A program made the position numbers and the translations under genes. Positions 1-5,771 of a DNA stretch of 7,453 nucleotides are shown here, in pieces (positions within the stretch are counted from its first letter, which is position 1; each line of letters begins with the position of its first letter). The stretch covers positions 1 through 7,453 of the forward strand of contig CAZALU010000118.1 of the NCBI GenBank assembly GCA_964486075.1, read 5' to 3'. The DNA is from JAHIJO01 sp964486075. GTDB lineage: Bacteria > Verrucomicrobiota > Kiritimatiellia > JAAZAB01. A model generated the notes under the pieces. It made no database searches and had not been told where the DNA came from. It saw only the letters and a program-made list of their open reading frames with translations.

Positions 1-354
1 TGGATATCGCAAAGAAAAAGGGCTCAAAGTAGCCGAAAACTCGGTACTCTCAAGAAATTAGGCCTGATAAATATAATTTCCCGGCCAACTCGCGATATTA
101 CGCTGCTCAAAAAAGGAGAGGAGCATAAGGGCCGGTTAAAAATCAAGCGAGTTATCAAGGCTCAAAAACCAAAGATAGTCTGTTTCATAGGCAAGGTTTC
201 TTATGAAAAATACAGCGGATCCAAAAACTTCACGTTCGGGTGGCAAGATGATATTGAAGGATCAAAGGCATACGTCATGCATTTTCCATTACGCGGCAAA
301 GCGGATGTGCGCATTCAAGAATTAAAGCTGGTGGCCAGCCTAGCCAAAGAATAA
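1..354 (+). CDS. Mug/TDG-like uracil-DNA glycosylase superfamily protein, C-terminal part (5' end outside window)
   Basis: Frame 1 is open from base 1 to a TAA at 352-354, giving 117 codons with no start, so the N-terminus lies upstream. Codons 20-31 read LGLINIISRPTR, which matches the GLTN-x-x-RPT stretch of Mug/TDG-type mismatch glycosylases. Codons 57-70 (PKIVCFIGKVSYEK) match the family's P-K-x-V-x-F-x-G-K core strand, followed by a YSG and an aromatic GW turn. The C-terminus ends in an amphipathic helix (IQELKLVASLAKE). Family members excise uracil or thymine from G:U and G:T mismatches in DNA. The N-terminal water-activating motif is not in the window, so activity cannot be judged. The usual C-terminal NPSG-like loop appears as HFPLRGK (codons 94-100), which is divergent. 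Hand-counted GC is about 43%, clearly below the operon that follows. No functional link to the efflux genes is apparent. The superfamily call is fairly sure; the exact subfamily is not. Confidence 0.7.
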   Translation, partial: WISQRKRAQSSRKLGTLKKLGLINIISRPTRDITLLKKGEEHKGRLKIKRVIKAQKPKIVCFIGKVSYEKYSGSKNFTFGWQDDIEGSKAYVMHFPLRGKADVRIQELKLVASLAKE

Positions 355-410
355 AATTCATGACCATGGCAGACTGGGATAAACCGCAACGAGCAAGGTC
401 AGCGCAAAGA

Positions 411-438
411 CACGATCCGCAATGATTTGGAGTTCGTG
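411..438 (+). other. Weak imperfect hairpin after the glycosylase gene
   Basis: CACGATCC (411-418) pairs with GGA (429-431) and TCGTG (434-438), leaving a 2-nt bulge and a 10-nt loop. No T-run follows, so it does not look like a standard intrinsic terminator. It is the only stem seen between the glycosylase stop and the operator, and it may be chance. Confidence 0.2.
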
Positions 439-453
439 ACAGAGGCCAGAGCG

Positions 454-482
454 TTTCCGGGGTTAATTTACAACCTTATATT
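454..482 (+). promoter_or_regulatory. Candidate sigma-70-like promoter of the efflux operon
   Basis: TATATT at 477-482 matches five of six bases of a -10 box. It sits 17 bp after TTTCCG (454-459), which is a poor -35 (three of six). The -10 runs into the left arm of the palindrome at 478-502, the geometry expected if a dimeric repressor blocks RNA polymerase. The weak -35 keeps confidence low, and the start site is not determined by the sequence. Confidence 0.28.
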
Positions 483-502
483 GCACGATCATCGTGCAAT
501 AT
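478..502. promoter_or_regulatory. Perfect 25-bp palindromic operator (site 1), probably for a TetR-type repressor
   Basis: The left arm ATATTGCACGAT (478-489) and right arm ATCGTGCAATAT (491-502) are exact reverse complements around a single central C. Arms of this length without a T-run, placed upstream of an exporter operon and overlapping a candidate -10, fit a dimeric helix-turn-helix operator. A second copy matching at 23 of 25 positions lies at 7322-7346, so this is a specific repeated site and not a chance palindrome. The related E. coli ybh operon is controlled by the TetR-family repressor CecR (established knowledge). That a CecR-like protein binds here is inference, since no regulator gene is in the window. 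Confidence 0.8.
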
Positions 503-507
503 TCACT

Positions 508-538
508 TTCGCCTATGCGGGCATTGCCCGCTGGCGAA
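508..538 (+). other. Strong GC-rich hairpin in the 5' leader
   Basis: The outer stem TTCGCC (508-513) pairs with GGCGAA (533-538), and the inner stem GCGGGC (517-522) pairs with GCCCGC (526-531) over an ATT loop. They are separated by a small internal loop (TAT against T). This makes 12 pairs, mostly G-C, starting 6 bp after the operator. The bases that follow (CGAAGTTAAATTTC) are not a T-run, so an intrinsic terminator is unlikely. In RNA it could stabilise the leader or affect elongation. Confidence 0.5.
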
Positions 539-587
539 CGAAGTTAAATTTCAAAAACAACCTGGTTAACCCCGCGAATATGTTCAT

Positions 588-593
588 AAGGAG
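588..593 (+). promoter_or_regulatory. Shine-Dalgarno AAGGAG fixing the adaptor start at 601
   Basis: AAGGAG lies 7 nt before the ATG at 601. It decides between this start and the in-frame ATG at 427, which has no such site and would put the operator and the leader hairpin inside the coding region. Confidence 0.85.
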
Positions 594-600
594 AAATGCT

Positions 601-1587
601 ATGCAGAAAAAATTGAAGATCCTGATCCCCATCGTTCTGGCCGCCGTCGCGCTCGGCTGCTGGGTGATCCGCCAGACGGGCGCCACGGACCATGCTGTTA
701 TTCGCGTCTCCGGAAACATTGAGGTAACCGCCGCCCAGGTGAGCTTCAAGATCCCGGGTCGTGTCATCCAACGGCTGGTTTCTGAAGGCGAACATGTAAC
801 CAACGCTCAGGTTGTGGCACACCTTGAACAGGTTGAACTCGAGCAGGAAGCGGCCATGCGCCGGGCTGATGCACAGACAGCAGAAGCCGTGTTGGCCGAA
901 CTGGAGGCCGGCACGCGCCCCGAGGAAATCGAACAGGCCGCGGCCGTCCTGGAAGTCGCCCGAGCCGAGGCGCAGCGCGTGCAGTCCGAGTTGGCACGGC
1001 AGAAGGAGCTATTCGAACAAAAGGTCATTGCTCCCCGCGAGTTCGAGGCGGCGCAAGCGGCGTCCAGCATCGCGTCCGCCAAGGTGCGCGAAGCCGAGGC
1101 GCGACTGACGCTCCTCAAAAAAGGCCCGCGTGCAGAAACGATTCGCGCTGCCCGCGCCCGCCTGGAGCAGGCGCGCCAAGCGCTGGCACTCATGGAAACT
1201 CGCCTCACATACGCCACACTCCGTGCCCCGCTCAGCGGGATTATCCTGGCGGAAGGGATCGAGAACGGAGAATACGTCGTCCCCGGGACACCGGTCGTGA
1301 CCGTCGGCGATCTCATGAACGTTTGGCTTCGAGGATATATCAACGAGACGGATCTGGGGCGCGTCAAGATCGGACAGCTGGTTCGCGTCACCACCGACAC
1401 CTATCCCGGCAAAGCGTATGCAGGCCGGCTGGCGTTCATAGCGTCCCAGGCGGAGTTCACGCCGAAAAACGTACAGACCACCAAGGAGCGTGTGAAGCTC
1501 GTATACCGGATCAAGGTAGACATCGCAAACCCCAATCAGGAGCTGAAACCGGGCATGCCGGCGGATGCCAACATCACGGCCCAGTAG
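601..1587 (+). CDS. ybhG: Periplasmic adaptor (HlyD/membrane-fusion protein family) of an ABC efflux pump, YbhG-like
   Basis: The 328-residue protein links an inner-membrane ABC exporter to an outer-membrane channel. Residues 5-24 form one N-terminal hydrophobic segment, with Cys20 after ALG. This is a marginal lipobox, so it is either a membrane anchor or a lipoprotein signal. Residues 36-65 are the first half of the barrel/lipoyl region (SGNIEVTAAQVSFKIPGRV, then EGEHV). About 75-205 is an Ala/Glu/Arg-rich coiled-coil hairpin carrying two similar turns, GTRPEEI and GPRAETI. From 206 the lipoyl half returns (TLRAPLSGIILAEGIENGEYV), then a beta-barrel with NVWLRGYINETDLGRV, the YbhG hallmark AEFTPKNVQTTKER (284-297) and a closing PGMPADANI. 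The length is close to E. coli YbhG. This start is chosen for its AAGGAG at 7-nt spacing. It is the first gene of the operon, with its start 98 bp after the operator. The substrate cannot be told from sequence. Confidence 0.93.
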   Translation: MQKKLKILIPIVLAAVALGCWVIRQTGATDHAVIRVSGNIEVTAAQVSFKIPGRVIQRLVSEGEHVTNAQVVAHLEQVELEQEAAMRRADAQTAEAVLAELEAGTRPEEIEQAAAVLEVARAEAQRVQSELARQKELFEQKVIAPREFEAAQAASSIASAKVREAEARLTLLKKGPRAETIRAARARLEQARQALALMETRLTYATLRAPLSGIILAEGIENGEYVVPGTPVVTVGDLMNVWLRGYINETDLGRVKIGQLVRVTTDTYPGKAYAGRLAFIASQAEFTPKNVQTTKERVKLVYRIKVDIANPNQELKPGMPADANITAQ

Positions 1588-1595
1588 GACATTGC

Positions 1596-2534
1596 ATGGA
1601 TGCCATTCGCACAGAGGCCCTGACGAGAACCTTCGGAAACGTCACGGCCGTAGACCACCTCACGATCTCCGTAGGCAAAGGAGAACTATTTGGCCTCGTC
1701 GGACCGGATGGCGCAGGCAAGACAACGACCATGCGCCTGCTCACCGCGATCATGGATCCAACCTCCGGCGACGCCTGGGTTGCCGGCCACCATTCAGTGC
1801 GCGAGGCAGCTGCAATCAAGGACTCCATCGGCTACATGAGCCAGCGTTTCGGCCTCTACCCCGATCTGACAGTTATGCAGAACGTGAATTTCTATGCCGA
1901 CATTTACGGTGTTTCGCGAGCAGGGCGCACCGATCAGCTCGAGCGCCTGTTGGCTTTCAGCAATTTGACGCCGTTCAAACAGCGGCTGGCAGGCAAGCTC
2001 TCGGGCGGCATGAAGCAAAAACTAGGTCTTGTCTGTGCGTTGATTCACACCCCTAAAGTGCTTTTTTTGGACGAGCCAACGAACGGCGTTGACCCGGTTT
2101 CCCGGCGCGATTTCTGGCGTATTCTATATCAGTTGATCCGTGACGGCGTCACGGTTTTCGTATCCACCGCCTATCTCGACGAAGCAGAGCGCTGTGCGCG
2201 ACTGGCCTTAATCCACCGAGGCAAGCTGTTGGCGCTGGGCACACCGGATGAAGTAAAGCGTCTGATGCGCGACACGATTATGGAACTCCGGACCGTCGAT
2301 CCGCGTCGAACGGCGGCCTTATTGCGCGACAAGCTGCCTGAGTGTTCGGTGGGACTATTCGGAGATCGCGTCCATGTAGCGGCGCGCGACGTGGAAGCCA
2401 CCCAGAAAAAAATCGAGGCAATACTGCGTGATGGCGGCATTGAAACGGAAACAATGCACACGGTGCCGCCCACGCTTGAGGATGTGTTTGTTTCCGTGCT
2501 CGCCCATGCGGCACAAAAAACTAGTCATGAATAG
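1596..2534 (+). CDS. ABC exporter ATPase A, equivalent to the N-terminal half of YbhF
   Basis: The 312-residue protein has a single cytoplasmic nucleotide-binding domain. Walker A is GPDGAGKT at 36-43, with Asp where most families have Asn; the YbhF N-half shows the same. The Q-loop is YMSQRFGLY (Q83), the signature is canonical LSGGMKQK (135-142), and Walker B is VLFLDEP with Glu160. The H-loop reads VSTAYLDEAE, so Ala192 replaces the usual switch histidine (codon GCC at 2169-2171). A C-terminal tail of about 90 residues ends in PTLEDVFVSVL, common in ABC-2 exporter ATPases. The ATG at 1596 follows AGGA (1586-1589) at 6 nt and lies 8 nt after the adaptor stop. The missing histidine suggests it works with the next ATPase and not alone. 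In E. coli both domains are one polypeptide, whereas here a stop codon separates them. Confidence 0.93.
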   Translation: MDAIRTEALTRTFGNVTAVDHLTISVGKGELFGLVGPDGAGKTTTMRLLTAIMDPTSGDAWVAGHHSVREAAAIKDSIGYMSQRFGLYPDLTVMQNVNFYADIYGVSRAGRTDQLERLLAFSNLTPFKQRLAGKLSGGMKQKLGLVCALIHTPKVLFLDEPTNGVDPVSRRDFWRILYQLIRDGVTVFVSTAYLDEAERCARLALIHRGKLLALGTPDEVKRLMRDTIMELRTVDPRRTAALLRDKLPECSVGLFGDRVHVAARDVEATQKKIEAILRDGGIETETMHTVPPTLEDVFVSVLAHAAQKTSHE

Positions 2535-3495
2535 TCAGGAAAATGCAGTTACGGTCAGGGAACTCGAGAAACGATTTGGCGCCTTCGTGGCCGTAAACCG
2601 CGTTTCGTTCGACGTCAAACGCGGCGAGATCTTCGGCTTCCTGGGGCCTAACGGCGCCGGCAAGTCAACCACCATTCGTATGCTTTGTGGCATTCTGGCT
2701 CCTTCGGGCGGCGCCGGCACGGTCGCCGGCCTCGATATCCGTACACAACAGGAACGGATCAAGGCCAACATCGGTTACATGAGCCAAAAATTCTCTCTTT
2801 ACGAAGACTTGACCGTGGAGGAGAATATCGATTTCTACAGCGGCATTTACCTGATCCCTGCGTCGCGGAAACAGGCCCGCAAGGAATGGGTGCTCCAGAT
2901 GGCCGGCCTCCAGGAGCATCGCCATTCGCGAACGGGCATTCTCTCCAGCGGCTGGAAACAACGGCTCTCCCTGGGTTGTGCCATCCTGCACGAACCGCCC
3001 GTTATCTTTCTCGATGAGCCCACTGCCGGCGTGGATCCCATCAGTCGCCGTCAATTCTGGGATTTGATTTACGTGCTTGCTGCGAAAAGCGTGACCGTCT
3101 TCGTTACCACGCATTACATGGACGAGGCGGAGTACTGTGACCGCATTGGACTCATCTACCGCGGCGAATTGATCGCCATGGGCGCTCCGGCCACGCTCAA
3201 GACGGAAAAGATGCAGGAGGATGTCGTTGAACTCGTGTGCGATCAACCTGCGGACGCGATGGGCTTCATCGAACATCTGCCCGAAGTGAAGGAGACGGCG
3301 CTCTTTGGCCGCGGCCTGCACATCGTGGCCGAAGACGCCCGGCTGGCCGTGCCTGCCATCACGGAGGCATTACGCAAGAACAACTGTCCGATCACGCGGA
3401 TCGAACAGATCGTCCCCTCAATGGAGGACGTCTTCGTTTCACTGATCGAGGCGCGGGACCGTCTCGAAAAGCCCCAGGAGGAGGTGCGCCAATGA
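2527..3495 (+). CDS. ABC exporter ATPase B, equivalent to the C-terminal half of YbhF
   Basis: The 322-residue protein is the second nucleotide-binding domain. Walker A is GPNGAGKS (40-47), the Q-loop is YMSQKFSLYEDLTVEEN (Q87), Walker B is VIFLDEP with Glu164, and the H-loop is intact in TTHYMDEAE (His196). The signature is altered: LSSGWKQR (139-146) replaces LSGG-x-KQR. E. coli YbhF has a comparably altered LPLGFKQR in its C-half. A C-terminal regulatory tail ends in PSMEDVFVSLIEA, like its partner's. The ATG at 2527 overlaps the end of ATPase A by 8 nt and has no convincing Shine-Dalgarno, so translational coupling is likely. Earlier in-frame ATGs (such as 2428) fall inside ATPase A and would add an unrelated, cysteine- and arginine-rich leader. 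It presumably forms a 1:1 heterodimer with ATPase A. Confidence 0.93.
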   Translation: MNSQENAVTVRELEKRFGAFVAVNRVSFDVKRGEIFGFLGPNGAGKSTTIRMLCGILAPSGGAGTVAGLDIRTQQERIKANIGYMSQKFSLYEDLTVEENIDFYSGIYLIPASRKQARKEWVLQMAGLQEHRHSRTGILSSGWKQRLSLGCAILHEPPVIFLDEPTAGVDPISRRQFWDLIYVLAAKSVTVFVTTHYMDEAEYCDRIGLIYRGELIAMGAPATLKTEKMQEDVVELVCDQPADAMGFIEHLPEVKETALFGRGLHIVAEDARLAVPAITEALRKNNCPITRIEQIVPSMEDVFVSLIEARDRLEKPQEEVRQ

Positions 3496-4628
3496 AATAT
3501 TTCCGCATTTGGGCCATTGCCCGGAAGGAATTTATCCACATTGTACGCGACCCCCGCAGCCTGGGGATGGCCATTGCCATCCCCATGCTGCTGCTGATCC
3601 TTTTCGGTTCCGCCTTAACCTTGGATGTCGATAATGTACCCACTGTGCTATGGGACCAGAGCGGCACCCCTGACAGTCGCGAATTTATCAGTCACTTCGA
3701 AGGCTCGCCCTACTTCAATATCCTGGCCCACGTCCGCAATTACCGCGAAGTCGAAGCCGCTATTGATTCGGGCAGGGCACTGGTAGCCATCATCGTGCCC
3801 TCGAACTTTGCCGACCAGATTGTGGCGGGGCGCGATGTCCCCGTTCAGATGATTGTTGACGGCAGCGACGCCAATACAGCCACCATCGCCATGGGCTACG
3901 CCCGGGTTGTGGCGTTCCTCTACTCACAACAGGTAGCGTTGCGTGAAGTGCAGCGCTTGGGCGGCAAGGCCCTTATCACGCCAATCGAGGTTAGGCCGCG
4001 CGTCTGGTACAACGCCGACATGGAGTCGCGCAACTACATTATCCCGGGGCTCATTGCGGTAATCATGATGGTCATCGCAGCTTTGCTGACATCCCTGACC
4101 GTTGCGCGCGAGTGGGAGCGCGGCACCATGGAGCAACTCATCTCCACTCCCGTTAGCGGGCCTGAGCTGATCCTCGGAAAATTGTTGCCGTATTTTGCCA
4201 TCGGAATGTTGGACGTCCTCCTGGCCGTGTTGATGGGTGAATTCATCTTCCATGTCCCGTTGCGCGGCAACGTGGCCTTACTCTTCGGCATAGCCGCCAT
4301 CTTCCTGGCGGGCGCCCTCTCGCTGGGCATGCTGATCAGTATTGTGACCAAGAGTCAGTTGCTGGCCAGTCAGTTAGCCATGATACTCACGTTTCTGCCC
4401 TCGTTTCTTCTGTCCGGATTCATGTATGCCATCAGTAACATGCCGCACCCGATTCAGGTCCTGACCCACCTGGTTCCGGCCCGCTATTTCGTGGCCCTCC
4501 TCAAGGGGATTTACTTAAAAGGCATCGGCTTGGAGATCCTGGCGGCGGAAGCAGGACTGCTTGCGCTCTTCGGCGTTGTGGTCATGGCCATCGCCAACAT
4601 GAAGTTCAAAAAGAAGGTGGCCCCATGA
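3492..4628 (+). CDS. ybhS: ABC-2 type permease, YbhS-like
   Basis: The 378-residue inner-membrane subunit forms half of the export channel. It has the standard ABC-2 layout. A short cytoplasmic helix carries RKEFIHIVRDPRS (11-23), followed by TM1 (about 25-44). A periplasmic domain of about 135 residues includes IVDGSDANTA. ESRNYIIPG (178-186) opens TM2, and the cytoplasmic coupling segment is VAREWERGTMEQL (204-216). Four more hydrophobic segments follow up to about residue 370, then a basic tail KFKKKVAP. The LSGFMYAISNMP and LVPARYFV segments between the last two helices are family hallmarks also seen in E. coli YbhS. The start ATG overlaps the previous stop as ATGA and is preceded by AGGAGG (3479-3484) at 7 nt, the strongest internal ribosome site in the operon. 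It probably pairs with the next permease. Confidence 0.93.
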   Translation: MKYFRIWAIARKEFIHIVRDPRSLGMAIAIPMLLLILFGSALTLDVDNVPTVLWDQSGTPDSREFISHFEGSPYFNILAHVRNYREVEAAIDSGRALVAIIVPSNFADQIVAGRDVPVQMIVDGSDANTATIAMGYARVVAFLYSQQVALREVQRLGGKALITPIEVRPRVWYNADMESRNYIIPGLIAVIMMVIAALLTSLTVAREWERGTMEQLISTPVSGPELILGKLLPYFAIGMLDVLLAVLMGEFIFHVPLRGNVALLFGIAAIFLAGALSLGMLISIVTKSQLLASQLAMILTFLPSFLLSGFMYAISNMPHPIQVLTHLVPARYFVALLKGIYLKGIGLEILAAEAGLLALFGVVVMAIANMKFKKKVAP

Positions 4629-5758
4629 GATCGGAACGGATCAAACGCATGTTGGTCAAGGAATTCATCCACATTTTCCGCGACCCGAAGATGAGGAGCA
4701 TGATCTTCCTGATGCCCATTATCCAAGTGTTGATCTTCGGATACGCCGTCACAACCGATGTGAAGAACGTCGCCACCGCGGTCTTCGATCTCGACAACAG
4801 TACCGCCAGCCGCGAACTCGTGGCCCGTTTCGAACACTCCGGCTATTTCGATGTGGTCGCCCACATTCAGGATGAAGCGCAGCTACGCGATGTTCTCGAC
4901 CGCGGAACGGTGCGCGCGGTGCTGCGCCTCAATAAAGGGTTCGAGAAGGAACTGCGCGCCGGGCGCACGGCTCAGCTCCAAGTGCTTCTCGACGGCACCG
5001 ATTCCAACACCGCCGGCATCGTGCTCGATTACAGCGCCCGCATTGCGGGCGAGCTTTCGCAAGCCATCCTCATCAAGCGCATAGCGCAGATCAAAGGAAC
5101 ATTCCATCGGCCGGCCGGCGCGAATATTCAGACACGCGCCTGGTTCAACGAAAACTTGGAGAGCCGGAACTTCTACGTTCCCGGCGTGATCGCCATCCTG
5201 GTTATGCTCATTACCCTGATGCTCACGAGCATGGCGGTGGTCCGCGAAAAAGAGGTCGGCACCATGGAACAGATCATGGTCACGCCCATTACGTCTGGGG
5301 AGTTCATTCTCGGCAAGAGCCTGCCCTTCGCGTTGATCGGTTTCGCGGACGTGGTTGCCATCACCCTGGTCGGAGTCTTCTGGTTCGAGGTTCCCATCCG
5401 TGGTGACTTGGGATTGCTGTTCTTTGCCACGGCGCTCTACCTCATGACAACGCTCGGCATCGGCCTGCTCATCTCCACCGTCAGCGAGACTCAGCAACAG
5501 GCCATGATGAGCACGTTCTTTTTCTATTTACCAGCCGTCCTGCTCTCCGGCTTCATGTTCCCCATTGCCAACATGCCGGAACTGATCCAGTGGCTCACGT
5601 TTTTGAACCCGCTGCGTTACTTTCTGGTTATCATTAGGGGAATATTCCTGAAGGGCGTGGGACCTTCCGTGCTGTGGCCACAGATGCTGGCGCTCGCGAT
5701 TATGGGTTTCCTGACCCTTTGGGCCGCTGCGCGGCGCTTCCGCAAAACAATGACGTAG
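4625..5758 (+). CDS. ybhR: ABC-2 type permease, YbhR-like
   Basis: The 377-residue protein is a paralogue of the preceding permease, almost the same length and built the same way. It has a cytoplasmic start with VKEFIHIFRDPKMR (11-24), TM1 at about 25-42, and a periplasmic domain with LLDGTDSNTA. ESRNFYVPG (179-187) leads into TM2, followed by the coupling motif VVREKEVGTMEQI (205-217). Four further hydrophobic segments include LLISTVSETQQQA and LLSGFMFPIANMP, with NPLRYFLVIIRGIFLKG near the end and an Arg-rich tail. The TQQQA segment and NP-x-R-x-F also occur in E. coli YbhR, which supports this being the R subunit and the previous gene the S subunit. The start overlaps the previous stop as ATGA and follows GAAGG (4613-4617) at 7 nt. 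Inner-membrane location; substrate unknown. Confidence 0.93.
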   Translation: MRSERIKRMLVKEFIHIFRDPKMRSMIFLMPIIQVLIFGYAVTTDVKNVATAVFDLDNSTASRELVARFEHSGYFDVVAHIQDEAQLRDVLDRGTVRAVLRLNKGFEKELRAGRTAQLQVLLDGTDSNTAGIVLDYSARIAGELSQAILIKRIAQIKGTFHRPAGANIQTRAWFNENLESRNFYVPGVIAILVMLITLMLTSMAVVREKEVGTMEQIMVTPITSGEFILGKSLPFALIGFADVVAITLVGVFWFEVPIRGDLGLLFFATALYLMTTLGIGLLISTVSETQQQAMMSTFFFYLPAVLLSGFMFPIANMPELIQWLTFLNPLRYFLVIIRGIFLKGVGPSVLWPQMLALAIMGFLTLWAAARRFRKTMT

Positions 5759-5771
5759 AAGGAGTATACAG

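Noticed and set aside
360..425. 21-codon + strand frame after the glycosylase
   Set aside because: It has no ribosome site, no recognisable composition, and a length well within chance.
564..571. 8-bp palindrome GGTTAACC in the leader
   Set aside because: It is too short to be meaningful by itself; it overlaps the right arm of the larger 458-574 inverted repeat and is noted there.
427..600. In-frame upstream ATG at 427 that would lengthen the adaptor by 58 residues
   Set aside because: It has no Shine-Dalgarno, would place the operator and the GC hairpin inside the gene, and the added residues show no signal or domain. The ATG at 601 has AAGGAG at ideal spacing followed by a typical hydrophobic N-terminus.
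807..1400. 197-codon minus-strand frame opposite the adaptor
   Set aside because: The product is Ser/Arg/Ala-rich low-complexity sequence, the usual antisense of an Ala/Glu/Arg coiled-coil gene. The + strand has clear family motifs.
2665..3321. 218-codon minus-strand frame opposite ATPase B
   Set aside because: It lies wholly antisense to a gene with all ABC motifs, has no recognisable domain and no ribosome site.
4883..5497. 204-codon minus-strand frame opposite the YbhR-like permease
   Set aside because: It is rich in Asp/Glu/His/Gln/Arg, the expected complement of hydrophobic permease helices. No motif was seen.
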